A program made the position numbers and the translations under genes. From Rhodospirillum sp047263945 (GTDB lineage: Bacteria; Pseudomonadota; Alphaproteobacteria; Rhodospirillales; Rhodospirillaceae), in NCBI RefSeq assembly GCF_047263945.1, contig NZ_JBLAVB010000003.1:372001-436000 (forward strand): a stretch of DNA of 64,000 nt. The letters are read 5' to 3'. The notes under the pieces were generated by a model, which was given only the letters and a program-made list of their open reading frames with translations, did no database searches and was not told where the DNA came from. Shown here in pieces: positions 26,865 to 35,234 of this stretch (position 1 is its first letter; each line of letters starts with the position of its first letter).

Positions 26865-27560
26865 TCAGGTCAAGGCTTCGGAAAAGAGTGCTTTCGCCGC
26901 AGACAATCCCCGATCATCGATGGCATGGGGCAGGTCGGGACATTCTGTCAGCCCCACCTGCACCTTCTGGGTTTGTAGGGCTACCATCGCTTGGTGGGAG
27001 GCGGCAGGGGGGACCACTGGGTCTTCCAGGCCGTGGATAAGGTGAATTCGCGGGCGGGACCGGATGGTTTCCGCCAGATGGGACGCCCCCAACAGGGCAC
27101 CCGAGAACCCGGCGATGGCGGCCAGGGATTTTTCCCGACGCAACCCGGCGAGCAGGGCCATCATGGTCCCCTGGGAAAACCCGAGCAGGGCCAGACGGTC
27201 GGGCTCCAGCCCATGGCCTTCCAGCAGGTGATCCAGATAGGCGTTTAAGCTGGGCAGGGCGGCGGAGGCTCCCGCCTCCAGGTCCTCGAAGGCACTCTCC
27301 ATGGTCGCCGGGTCGCGCCGGGCCTGATCCGGATCGAACTGGGCAAGACTGAACCATTGGCGCCCCCCTCCCCAGACTTCGCAGGGTTCGGGGGCGTTCG
27401 GGGAATAGAAAATGGCCTCTGGGAACCGGTTCGCCAGTGTTGGGGCAAGGCCGATCAAATCATGACCATCGGCGCCGTAACCGTGGAGAAGGACAATAAT
27501 TTGGCGGGGAAGATCGCCGCTGGCCGGGGGCAGGGAGGGGCCGTCGAGGAGAGCGGTCAT
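26865..27560 (-). CDS. Alpha/beta hydrolase, phospholipase/carboxylesterase family
   Basis: This 231-residue soluble esterase has the oxyanion motif LLHGYGADGHDLIGLA, FYSPNAPEPCE, the nucleophile elbow LLGFSQGTMMALL (Ser), the acid in HGLEDPVVPP (Asp) and the catalytic histidine in PDLPHAIDDRG. These are the marks of the PF02230 carboxylesterase family, which hydrolyses short acyl esters and lysophospholipids. The ATG at 27560 has AAAAGGG upstream; the longer open frame has no good site. It stands alone between the signalling island and a structured spacer. Confidence 0.88.
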   Translation of the reverse strand: MTALLDGPSLPPASGDLPRQIIVLLHGYGADGHDLIGLAPTLANRFPEAIFYSPNAPEPCEVWGGGRQWFSLAQFDPDQARRDPATMESAFEDLEAGASAALPSLNAYLDHLLEGHGLEPDRLALLGFSQGTMMALLAGLRREKSLAAIAGFSGALLGASHLAETIRSRPRIHLIHGLEDPVVPPAASHQAMVALQTQKVQVGLTECPDLPHAIDDRGLSAAKALFSEALT

Positions 27561-27715
27561 GCGGAACCCTTTTCGTTGGACACCGGCTCCCCGGGTGCTG
27601 GGTGGGGAACGGGGGCTGTTGTGGCCGACCGCCGTTATACGGTTCGTTCGTCGGATCACGATGAAATGGGGTCTGTCCGACCAAATGTCATAAAGGTGAT
27701 CTAAATTATATGGGG

Positions 27716-28002
27716 AGAGTGGAATGAGCACGGAAAACCGGTGCCCACTTTTCCTCGTTCCGCTCTGGCGGAGGCCGAACGGGGCTCTGCCCCGCTCCCC
27801 GCCGGGGCCTGAGGCCCCGGACCCCCATTCCTGTAAAAGGTGTGGGATCAAAGGGTCTCAGACCCTTTGCGGGTCTGGGCAGAGCCCAGGTCTTGTTTTT
27901 TAGAGCATGTCGCGTGAAATGTGATTCACGCGACATGCTCTCAGTTTCTAATATTGAAGCAAATCGTCGTCGCAATCTGTTCCAGATTGCTCGGGATTTG
28001 CT
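27716..28002. repeat. Structured repeat-rich spacer
   Basis: Three inverted repeats follow one another. CAAAGGGTC-TCA-GACCCTTTG is at 27849-27869. A perfect 16-bp stem GAGCATGTCGCGTGAA with its complement is at 27903-27940. A compound stem AGCAAATC...CAATCTG-TTC-CAGATTG...GATTTGCT lies at about 27957-28000. The left part (about 27790-27835) has GC-rich modules reminiscent of family B. The sequence downstream of 27900 resembles intergenic elements I know from other alphaproteobacteria. It lies immediately 3' of the ferritin-like gene and can terminate it. The rest of the 27561-28002 gap holds no gene. Confidence 0.75.
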
Positions 28003-28506
28003 CTAATCGGCGACGTTGGGGGGATCCATGTCCTCGTCCCAGCCCTCCTTGGGGGGCGGGTAGCGGGTGATCATCTCGGACAGCAGTTTGACGTGCTCCC
28101 CTTCTTCCTCCGCGAACTCCTTGGCCAAGGCACGGAGCTTGTCGTTTTCATGGGTATCAGCCAGCCCCTGGTAGAAGCTTTGACCGCGTTTTTCACTTTC
28201 CAAAGCCAGGGCCAGGGCATGGTAGGGCGTCATCATGTAATGGGTGCCCTCCATTTCCGGGGTTTCCGGGGCTTCTTCGTCGGGCCACTCGAAATCCCAG
28301 GGTTTGATATGCGGCACATCGATGCCAACAGCCATTTCTTTGGCCTCGGCCAAGTGCAGCCGCGAGTAATGGGCCATCTTGCGGAACAGCTCGGTGACAT
28401 CGTTGTTGTGGTGGACCTCCAGCGCGTCGGCGAGTTCGTCGAAACGCACGGCGGACTCCTCTTCCAACGCGATGGCATGGGCCAGGAATTCTCCAACCGT
28501 CTTCAT
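28003..28506 (-). CDS. Ferritin-like (rubrerythrin-type) di-iron protein
   Basis: This 167-residue four-helix protein has glutamates and histidines in the di-iron pattern: E-rich ALEEESAVRFDELAD, HLAEAKEM, ALALESEKRGQSFY and FAEEEGEHVKLL. There is no rubredoxin domain. An inserted acidic segment around DFEWPDEEAPETPEME separates the two helix pairs. Such proteins reduce peroxide or handle oxygen near iron-sulfur enzymes. The gene follows korB by 42 bp on the same strand, so protection of the oxygen-sensitive ferredoxin oxidoreductase is a reasonable inference. Confidence 0.82.
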   Translation of the reverse strand: MKTVGEFLAHAIALEEESAVRFDELADALEVHHNNDVTELFRKMAHYSRLHLAEAKEMAVGIDVPHIKPWDFEWPDEEAPETPEMEGTHYMMTPYHALALALESEKRGQSFYQGLADTHENDKLRALAKEFAEEEGEHVKLLSEMITRYPPPKEGWDEDMDPPNVAD

Positions 28507-28548
28507 CTGTACTTTCCCCGTTGAATGAAATAGGCAAACCGATCCGGA

Positions 28549-29379
28549 TCAAATGGCGAACTGAGCCTCGATTTCCGCGAAGGAGGCCGGAGCCGCCGTT
28601 TCGGGTTGGAACGGGGGCTTGGTGCCCTGGTACAGGATGCCGGTGGAGAACCCGTCGTCAGCCATGAGCTTCTGGAAGGCTTCGGTCCGATCGGCGGTGG
28701 GCTGCCATTCGTCGTGCACCTTGTCCTTGTAGGCCCGTTGCTCGGGCCGGAAGGTCACGCAGGGGGAAAGGACGTGAATCAGGGAGAACCCCTTGTGATT
28801 GACCCCTTCGCAGATCTGACGGGTCAGCTCTGCGGGCTTGCCGGAGAAGGCCCGGCTGATGAAGCTCGCACCCGCAGACAGGGCGATTTCCAGGGGTTGG
28901 AAGGGGGTGATGTGGGTGCCGTCGGGGGTCAGCTTGGAGCCCTCCCAATCCGGTTCCGTGGTCGGTGAGGCCTGGCCCTTGGTCATGCCATAGACGCTGT
29001 TGTCCATGACGATATAGGTCAGGTCCGCGTTTCGGCGGCAGGCATGCATGAAGTGATTGCCACCGATGGAGAAGCCGTCACCGTCGCCACCGGCGACTAG
29101 CACGGTCATGTCCGGGCGGGCCATCTTCAGGCCCGTGGCGATGGGCAGGGCCCGGCCATGGACGCCGTGGAACCCGTAGACCGCCGAATAGGCGGGGATG
29201 CGGGAGGAACAGCCGATGCCCGAGATAAAGGCCACATCCTCGCGGGGCAACTGCAGTTCGGCCAGGGCCTTGGCGATGGAGGCGATGACCGAATAGTCGC
29301 CACAGCCTGGGCACCAGACGGGCTTCAGGTCGGAGCGGTAGTCCTGGGCCGTCAGCTTTTCAGCGGTTTGCATATCCAT
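28549..29379 (-). CDS. korB: 2-oxoacid:ferredoxin oxidoreductase beta subunit KorB
   Basis: This 276-residue subunit binds thiamine diphosphate and one [4Fe-4S] cluster. WCPGCGDYSV (C23, C26), GIGCSSRIP and a later cysteine in LSPCVTF supply cluster ligands. VAGGDGDGFSIGGNHFMHA and DNSVYGMTKGQ form the TPP/Mg site. With KorA it oxidises 2-oxoglutarate or a related 2-oxoacid to the acyl-CoA, reducing ferredoxin, or runs in reverse for carboxylation. It starts three bases after the korA stop. A second ATG at 29373 is possible. Confidence 0.93.
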   Translation of the reverse strand: MDMQTAEKLTAQDYRSDLKPVWCPGCGDYSVIASIAKALAELQLPREDVAFISGIGCSSRIPAYSAVYGFHGVHGRALPIATGLKMARPDMTVLVAGGDGDGFSIGGNHFMHACRRNADLTYIVMDNSVYGMTKGQASPTTEPDWEGSKLTPDGTHITPFQPLEIALSAGASFISRAFSGKPAELTRQICEGVNHKGFSLIHVLSPCVTFRPEQRAYKDKVHDEWQPTADRTEAFQKLMADDGFSTGILYQGTKPPFQPETAAPASFAEIEAQFAI

Positions 29380-29382
29380 GGA

Positions 29383-31107
29383 TCAGGCTCCCTTGTTCCA
29401 GGCCTTGACGGCCTCCACGATTTCGGAGGGCCGGATGGCGACCGGACCGGGTCGGTGGTAGGTGATGGTATCCGCAGGCAGGTCGTAGACGCTGCGCAGA
29501 TAGGTGTAGAACTGGCGGGAGTGGTTCTGTTCGACCACCATCGCCCGCTTCACGCCCTTCAGCGCCGCGTTGAAGCTCTCCGGCAGGGCGGGGGCCAGCA
29601 AACGGATGCTGATCAATTTGACGCTCACGCCTTCGTCGGCCAAGCGGTCAATGGCTTCCCGGGTCGGGTCGGTGATCGATCCCCAGGTGATGATCGCCGT
29701 CTCGGACTCCCCTTCGATATCGCCCCAATGGTCTCCGTAATCGAAGTCCGTCAGCTTGCGCAGACGTTTGTCCAACTGCTCCTGGTGATGGGACGCCTGG
29801 GTGGAGGGGGTGCCGCGCGGGCTGTGCTCCAGGCCGTCGGCGGTGTACATGCCGCCAGGGGTGCCGGGAACGGCCATGGGGGAAATGCCCGAGGCGGTGA
29901 CCGCGTAGCGCTGGTAGTTCTCGACATTGGCCTCGGCGGCCAGGCGTTTGCCGATAAAGCCCAGGTCGGCGGGCTTGTCGATGATCGCCTTGGACTGACC
30001 CATGGCCTGATCGGACAGCAGGATCACCGGGGTCTGCATGGCCTCGGCCAGATAGACAGACCACTGGGCCGTGAACACGCAATCGCTGATGCTGTTCGGC
30101 GCGGTCACGATATGCGGCGCATCCCCGTGCATGCCATAGAGGGCGATGTTCAGATCCACCTGCTCCGACTTGGTCGGAATGCCGGTGGAGGGGCCGCCCC
30201 GCATGACGTTGCAGACCAGTACCGGGGTTTCCGAGGCCACGGCCAGACCCAGGGCTTCGGACATCAGCGCGAGGCCCGGACCGGAGGTCGCCGTCAGGGC
30301 CGGGACACCGCCGAAGGATCCGCCGATGATCTGGTTGATGGAGGCCAGTTCGTCCTCCGCCTGGATCAGGCAGCCGCCGACCTTGGGCAGTTGGGGCGCC
30401 AGCCATTCCAGGATTTCGGTTGCCGGGGTAATCGGATAGGCCGCGACGAAGCGGATCCCCCCCTTCAGGGCGCCCAGGCCGGTGGCTTCGTTGCCATTGA
30501 TCGACCAGCGCTCCTTGGCGCTGGGCCCCGGAGGATCGAGCTTGGCAATGCCGGGGACGGACTCCGCGGCCTTCTGACCGGCCCGGAGCCCCGCCTTGGA
30601 GGCTTCCAGCGCTTCCGGACCCTTTTTCTTCAGGGCGTCGGCCAGGATGTCCACGATGGAGGCTTCGGGCAGGCCGATCAATTCGGCGACCAAGCCCAGG
30701 CCGACCATATTGACGCGGCCGCCCTCGACGGAGGCAGCCAGATCCTTCAGTGGGACGTTCACCACGCGGGGGCTGGCGGTCAACATCAGGTCGGGAACGG
30801 GACCTTGAGCGGGATCGGCAATGATGACGCTGTCTTTTGAGAGCGGCAGTTCCGCAGCGAACCGTTCGATATTGCCCCAATCGACCGCCATGAGCAGGTC
30901 GTAGGTGTCATCGGAGGATTGCACCGGTTCGTTCGAGATGCGCAGCAGAGCCGCAGATTCGCCACCACGGATCTGGGGGCCGAGGGATTTCGCCATGAGG
31001 CCGTAAAGTCCAGCCTTCGCCGCCGCGTCCAACAGGACCTGGCCGGCGGTCATGACACCCGCACCGCCAGAGCCCGTCAGGGCGATGGATACCGAGGATA
31101 TCGCCAT
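29383..31107 (-). CDS. korA: 2-oxoacid:ferredoxin oxidoreductase alpha subunit (gamma-alpha fusion) KorA
   Basis: At 574 residues this is the fused type. The N-terminal ~190 residues are the gamma domain (IALTGSGGAGVMTAGQVLL, SLGPQIRGGESAAL), followed by the alpha domain (RFVAAYPITPATEILEWLA, ALTATSGPGLALMSEALGLA) and a C-terminal transketolase-like domain. The lengths and order fit 2-oxoglutarate:ferredoxin oxidoreductase rather than pyruvate:ferredoxin oxidoreductase. The start ATG at 31107 has GGAAG about nine bases upstream; ATG 31125 has none. A ferredoxin gene is divergent about 550 bp away and is the likely electron acceptor. Confidence 0.92.
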   Translation of the reverse strand: MAISSVSIALTGSGGAGVMTAGQVLLDAAAKAGLYGLMAKSLGPQIRGGESAALLRISNEPVQSSDDTYDLLMAVDWGNIERFAAELPLSKDSVIIADPAQGPVPDLMLTASPRVVNVPLKDLAASVEGGRVNMVGLGLVAELIGLPEASIVDILADALKKKGPEALEASKAGLRAGQKAAESVPGIAKLDPPGPSAKERWSINGNEATGLGALKGGIRFVAAYPITPATEILEWLAPQLPKVGGCLIQAEDELASINQIIGGSFGGVPALTATSGPGLALMSEALGLAVASETPVLVCNVMRGGPSTGIPTKSEQVDLNIALYGMHGDAPHIVTAPNSISDCVFTAQWSVYLAEAMQTPVILLSDQAMGQSKAIIDKPADLGFIGKRLAAEANVENYQRYAVTASGISPMAVPGTPGGMYTADGLEHSPRGTPSTQASHHQEQLDKRLRKLTDFDYGDHWGDIEGESETAIITWGSITDPTREAIDRLADEGVSVKLISIRLLAPALPESFNAALKGVKRAMVVEQNHSRQFYTYLRSVYDLPADTITYHRPGPVAIRPSEIVEAVKAWNKGA

Positions 31108-31652
31108 GATCAGTCTTCCGAGCATTGTTAAAATGAATGCCGGCCCGACCCCCCATCAGGACTGACCAGTCGAGACTGTTTATACCCTTTCCAAAGGGGA
31201 TCCCGCAATGAAAATGCAAGAATACCCGCTGGAGGGGTCTTGTCTTGGGGATTTGCACGCACCATATTGCTTCGCCCTTTTGGAGAAGGGCGGTGCGAGG
31301 GGAATCGCGCTGGCGACCTGAAGGGACAGGGTCCTTTGGGTCGATCGGCACTTAAATGCAAATTCGTGGGGTGGTCATTGCCTTATGTCAATTTCCCGGA
31401 ACGGGAAACCTGATAGGACAGGGCCAAGCGCGGTAGCCAATCCCCCTGGGGTTGCTTTCCTCTGAGATTGCCTCTTATGTCCCCTGGAGACCACGCGGAA
31501 AGGGATTGCCTGTCACGGCAAGTCAACTTTTCAACGAAAAATTGACCCGAACAGAGTGATCTCGTGTTGAGATGGAAGCGGTCCTCCAGTGACGCTGCGG
31601 AAGCGGGTGTTCACGGGGACCGAACGCAAGCCTGACCTTTGGAGCGACCCCC
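31108..31652. other. 545-bp divergent regulatory region between korA and the ferredoxin gene
   Basis: No gene was found. A 17-bp palindrome TTTCCCGGAACGGGAAA lies at 31392-31408, near the middle, and could be an operator. The AT-richer stretch 31520-31570 has TTGACC followed by weak -10 candidates pointing to the ferredoxin gene. Minus-strand frames here lack ribosome-binding sites. Confidence 0.45.
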
Positions 31653-31841
31653 ATGGCCCTGACCATTACCGACGACTGCATCAACTGCGCCGCCTGCGAA
31701 CCGGAATGCCCGAATGACGCGATCAGCCAGGATGGCCTGCTGTTCGTCATCGATCCGGACAAATGCACCGAATGCGTGGGCTTTTTCAAAGAGCCCCAAT
31801 GCGTGCCTGTCTGCCCCGTGGAGTGTATTGAAAAGGCTTGA
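31653..31841 (+). CDS. 2[4Fe-4S] ferredoxin, Allochromatium-type
   Basis: This 62-residue electron carrier has two cluster motifs. The first is C9-x2-C12-x2-C15-x3-C19-P. The second is C38-x2-C41-x8-C50-x3-C54-P, with the eight-residue loop that marks the Allochromatium/YfhL class of very low-potential ferredoxins. An extra cysteine (C58) is near the end. It is shorter than the usual ~80 residues because the C-terminal helix is absent. GGAG lies upstream of the ATG. Its divergent position to korAB suggests it serves that enzyme. Confidence 0.93.
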   Translation: MALTITDDCINCAACEPECPNDAISQDGLLFVIDPDKCTECVGFFKEPQCVPVCPVECIEKA

Positions 31842-31894
31842 TCTCCCCGGTGAACCTTGGCGCCGGAAAGAAGACCGGCGCCGGTCCAGGGGGA

Positions 31895-32437
31895 TCAGGG
31901 AGATGGGGGAGAGCCGTCCCATCGCCATTCCATGACCAAGGAGGTCCCGCCCCCCAGGTTCGGGATCTCCGCCCCGGGCACGACCCGGAACCCCACCCTT
32001 TCATAGATCCGCCGGGCGGCATTTGTCGCGCGGACATTCAGGCATTGGCCGGTGACCGGTGGGTGCCTCTCCAATCCCATGGCGAGCTGGGCGCGGACCA
32101 AACCTTCCCCGAGCCCGATTCCCCGGGCCTCGGCCCGCACCGCCAGGGCCAGATCCGGCGCCCGGGCCTGGATCTCCGGATAGGGAGAGGTCTGCGGATC
32201 AAGCCAACGGCTCCAGCAGGCGCCCAGGGCCACCCCGTCTTTGCCCAAGGCGATCACTCCGAAATCAGTCTGCCGCCCCAAGCCCCATCCTTCCACATGA
32301 CGGGCAGCAATGGGCTGACGCTTGAGGTGGGCAAGGTCGTCGCTATAGGCGGCCAGCGCGAGGAACTCCCACAACAGGGCTTCGTCCTCGGGCGTGGCGG
32401 GGCGGACGGTGATTCCCGGTGGGGGGAGGTCGGTCAT
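31895..32437 (-). CDS. GNAT-family N-acetyltransferase
   Basis: This 180-residue protein has an N-terminal ITVRPATPEDEALLWEFL strand, the acetyl-CoA pyrophosphate loop ARGIGLGEGLVRAQL (R-x-x-G-x-G), and the C-terminal NAARRIYERVGF motif typical of GNATs. The substrate is unknown. The ATG at 32437 overlaps the ipdC stop (ATGA), making it the last gene of the aromatic-amine operon; acetylation of an amine or amino acid would fit but is inference. Confidence 0.82.
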   Translation of the reverse strand: MTDLPPPGITVRPATPEDEALLWEFLALAAYSDDLAHLKRQPIAARHVEGWGLGRQTDFGVIALGKDGVALGACWSRWLDPQTSPYPEIQARAPDLALAVRAEARGIGLGEGLVRAQLAMGLERHPPVTGQCLNVRATNAARRIYERVGFRVVPGAEIPNLGGGTSLVMEWRWDGSPPSP

Positions 32438-34128
32438 GGTGACTCCGGCGCGGGTGTGTTCCGCCCCTTGATGGTGCCGACAAAGCGCGCAAGCGTGTCC
32501 GAAATGGCTCCCCGTTCCAGCATGGCTTCGATCAGATGGAAGCGACCGGGTTCGTCTGCGGCCCGGGTCAGGGCGGCCTTGAGGTCCGCCCGGGTTTGGC
32601 ATCGGGTGCCCACACCGCCCATGGCCTTGGCCAGATCGGCGAACCGCCAATCCTCAAGGTTGTTGTAACTCCCCTCCGGTTGGAAAGTGCGGAGCATTTC
32701 CCAACTGGCATTGTTGAAGACGATGACGATGGGGTCCCAGCCGTAGCGGGCGCAGTTGCCCAGCTCCCATCCGGTCATCTGGAAGGCGCCATCCCCCACC
32801 AGAATCAAGGTCCTCCGTCCGCTGGCCGCCTGGATACCCAGGCCTGCGGGCACGCCAAAGCCCATGGTCGCGTAATAGCCGGGTGCCACCAGGGGCGTCT
32901 GGGCCATGTCTAATGCGGTAAACAGGCAATCCCCCATGTCCGAGGCGATGGGCATGGCGCCCCGCTCTCGGAACAGGTCATTGACCGCCGCAGCGATGTC
33001 CATGGGGCCGATGGCCCCATCATCGGCCATAAGGTCCCGGGGCAGATCCGGAGGGCGGGGGAGTCCGCCCTTGGGCTCGGGGAAGGACTCCGCAAGCCGG
33101 GTCAAAGCCTGGACCAGATCCTTGAGGGGGATATCGGCATAGGCGTGGAAGCCCATGGACAGGCGGCCATCGGCGGCGAGCATGGCATGTCTCAGGTCGA
33201 TGCGCTTGCCCGATACGCCAAAGTTGGTGTCGGACAGGATAACGCCAAGCATCAACAGCCCGTCGGAGTCTTCGATCAGCTCTCGCACCTCTGGCCGTCC
33301 GGCGAGCCCCAGGTAGGTGCCGATCAGGCAGCGGGGGGCGGCACCGGTGCTGCCTTCCTGACTGAGGAGGCCTCGCCCCATGAAGGTCGTGGCCACGGGA
33401 AGATCCAGGCGGCGGGCCAGGTCGGAGACCTCGGCCTCAACACCCTGGCGACGGGCTTCGACTCCGACCAGCAGGGCCGGGGAGCGGGCGTCCTTCAGGC
33501 GCTTCAAGACCTCCCGTGCGGCGGCCTCGACGGCGTCGGGATCGGCTTGGGTTTGGACCGGCGGGGGCACGGGGTCACAGGGGGTATCCACCCTATCCCG
33601 GGGGACTTCGATGTAGACCGGGCGGGACTGGGTTCGGCAGGCGTCGAGCACCCGGGCGATCTCCCGGGGGGCGGTGGCAGGATCGTCCAGGCGGGCGCGG
33701 GCGCAGGTGATTTCCTCGAACATCTGCCACTGGCTATCCAGGGTTTTGGCTTGGTGGTGTAGCAGCAGGAAGCCGCTTTTGGATTCCTCCACCCCCGGCG
33801 CGCCGGAAATGACCACCAGAGGCGATTTCTCCGACCAGGCCCCGGCGACCGGGTTGATCATGTTCAGGGCTCCGGCCCCATAGGTCACCACGGCCACACC
33901 CAGACCGGTGCCGCCGCCCCAGCGGGCTGCGGCGTCTGCAGCGAAGCCGACGCCGGGTTCATGGCTCAGGGTATGGAGGGGAAGGGTGCCGCTGGCCTCG
34001 ATCACCCGGAAGAAGGGTAGGGCGAAATCCCCGGGAATACCAAAGATCTCGGTTGCGCCACGGGAGGCGAGGGCCTCCAGAAGGACGGTGCTGATGGTCT
34101 GGGACGGAGAAGAAGGACGTGGGCGCAA
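32434..34128 (-). CDS. ipdC: Phenylpyruvate/indolepyruvate decarboxylase IpdC (Azospirillum type)
   Basis: This 564-residue thiamine-diphosphate enzyme decarboxylates phenylpyruvate and indole-3-pyruvate to the aryl-acetaldehyde. Close agreement with the Azospirillum enzyme is seen in EIFGIPGDFALPFFRV, LHTLSHEPGVGFAADAAAR (E57 for TPP), FMGRGLL, ILSDTNFGVS, ASDMGDCLFTALDM, YYATMGFGVPAGLG and VGDGAFQMTGWELGN. FNNASWEMLRTFQPE supplies the TPP/Mg motif and the downstream segment. No ATG is near the true N-terminus; a TTG at 34128 with GGGAGA six bases upstream is the best start. It lies 100 bp behind the cytochrome genes of the aau cluster on the same strand. Confidence 0.9.
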   Translation of the reverse strand: MRPRPSSPSQTISTVLLEALASRGATEIFGIPGDFALPFFRVIEASGTLPLHTLSHEPGVGFAADAAARWGGGTGLGVAVVTYGAGALNMINPVAGAWSEKSPLVVISGAPGVEESKSGFLLLHHQAKTLDSQWQMFEEITCARARLDDPATAPREIARVLDACRTQSRPVYIEVPRDRVDTPCDPVPPPVQTQADPDAVEAAAREVLKRLKDARSPALLVGVEARRQGVEAEVSDLARRLDLPVATTFMGRGLLSQEGSTGAAPRCLIGTYLGLAGRPEVRELIEDSDGLLMLGVILSDTNFGVSGKRIDLRHAMLAADGRLSMGFHAYADIPLKDLVQALTRLAESFPEPKGGLPRPPDLPRDLMADDGAIGPMDIAAAVNDLFRERGAMPIASDMGDCLFTALDMAQTPLVAPGYYATMGFGVPAGLGIQAASGRRTLILVGDGAFQMTGWELGNCARYGWDPIVIVFNNASWEMLRTFQPEGSYNNLEDWRFADLAKAMGGVGTRCQTRADLKAALTRAADEPGRFHLIEAMLERGAISDTLARFVGTIKGRNTPAPESP

Positions 34129-34228
34129 GGCGCGTCTCCCGCAGTGACAAAAAAGGACGCGCTGGCGACCGCTTGGGGCCTCCAATGCGTCCTTCTCAGA
34201 TGGCGCGGGATCGGAGCCCCTGCAAGGA

Positions 34229-34702
34229 TTAGGGCCAGGGATACTCGGCCAGTTCGATCCCTTCTTTGCCGAGGCGCTTCACGATCGCCCGGCGGTAGGT
34301 GACGATATCCGGAACGGGACGGGCGCGGCGTTCGGTTACTTCTTCCACCGTGAAATGGGCTGCCTTGTCTCCGGTTCCCCAGGTGTCAGAGACGTAGTTC
34401 ATGACAGAGGCGATTTCCGAGTCGGTCAAGCCGGAGGCGACCACTCCGGGAACATGCATCACATAGGTCCGCCCCTCATCGTCGGCGATCAAAGGCGCGA
34501 CAAAATTGGGGAAGGGGGGGATGCCAGCTTTGACGAGGCCGGTTCCATCCTGGCCGTGACAGCCCGAACAGCGCAGCAGGTAGTTGGCGCGGGGGCCCCG
34601 TTCCGCCCAGGCCGCTGATTGTCCGACGAAAAGCCCCAAGACCAATCCAAGTCCGAGGCCCTTTGCCAAAATCGACAGGGGGCGGGGCAGGGGAGAAAAC
34701 AT
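34229..34702 (-). CDS. Mono-heme c-type cytochrome (second of two)
   Basis: This 157-residue exported protein has a signal peptide with LSILAKGLGLGLVLGLFVG, cleaved near SAAWA. The heme site is LLRCSGCHGQDG. Candidate axial methionines lie in YVMHVPGVV and VMNYV. The long basic-to-mixed C-terminus (RRARPVPDIVTYRRAIVKRL) is unusual for a simple class I cytochrome. The ATG at 34702 is preceded by GGAGAT; an upstream ATG at 34717 is poorer. It lies 31 bp behind the first cytochrome and probably carries electrons from the amine dehydrogenase towards the terminal oxidase. Confidence 0.85.
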   Translation of the reverse strand: MFSPLPRPLSILAKGLGLGLVLGLFVGQSAAWAERGPRANYLLRCSGCHGQDGTGLVKAGIPPFPNFVAPLIADDEGRTYVMHVPGVVASGLTDSEIASVMNYVSDTWGTGDKAAHFTVEEVTERRARPVPDIVTYRRAIVKRLGKEGIELAEYPWP

Positions 34703-34733
34703 GGTCAAGATCTCCATTGGAGGGCGAGGGAGG

Positions 34734-35234
34734 TCATTTGGGGACCGCTTCGGCGCGGAGCGACCGGAGCGCCTTGTGGCTGGTGGGGCTGGCCTTGGCG
34801 GCGCTGATCATGGCCTCATCGGGGGCGACGGACAGGCCGTTCAAGTCTTGCAGCACGTAGGCGCCGATGGCTGCGAGGTCGGTATCGGGCACCTCCGCCT
34901 GGGAGGGCATCACCAGACCGATGTAATCCTGGCCGAGCACCGAGATCTTTCCACTCATACCGTTGGAGACCACGCCCGCGAAATAGTGTGGCGCCTTGTC
35001 CCCCAATCCCGACCATAAGGGGGGATCCACCAGGGGAGGGGCGAGGCCTGGTATGCCGATGCCTCCTTCGCCGTGGCAGGGCGCGCAGGTTTCGGTGAAG
35101 TGCGCTTTGCCAGAGGCGTTGGTCTCGGCGGAGGCCGGCAGGGATAAAAGGGTCGAGAGGGCGACCAGGGTTGCACAGGGAAAACCGGCTCCCTTCAGGA
35201 GCCGGGTGGCAATGGACGTCTTCCTTTTATTCAT
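34734..35234 (-). CDS. Mono-heme c-type cytochrome, likely electron acceptor of the amine dehydrogenase
   Basis: This 166-residue protein has a signal peptide (core CATLVALSTLLSLPASA) and one heme site, ETCAPCHGEGG. The methionine in GLVMPSQAEVPD is a likely axial ligand, followed by the C-terminal helix LAAIGAYVLQDLNG. It overlaps the aauA stop by eight bases. The Alcaligenes aau operon also has a small periplasmic mono-heme cytochrome just after aauA, so this position supports the same role. Confidence 0.87.
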   Translation of the reverse strand: MNKRKTSIATRLLKGAGFPCATLVALSTLLSLPASAETNASGKAHFTETCAPCHGEGGIGIPGLAPPLVDPPLWSGLGDKAPHYFAGVVSNGMSGKISVLGQDYIGLVMPSQAEVPDTDLAAIGAYVLQDLNGLSVAPDEAMISAAKASPTSHKALRSLRAEAVPK

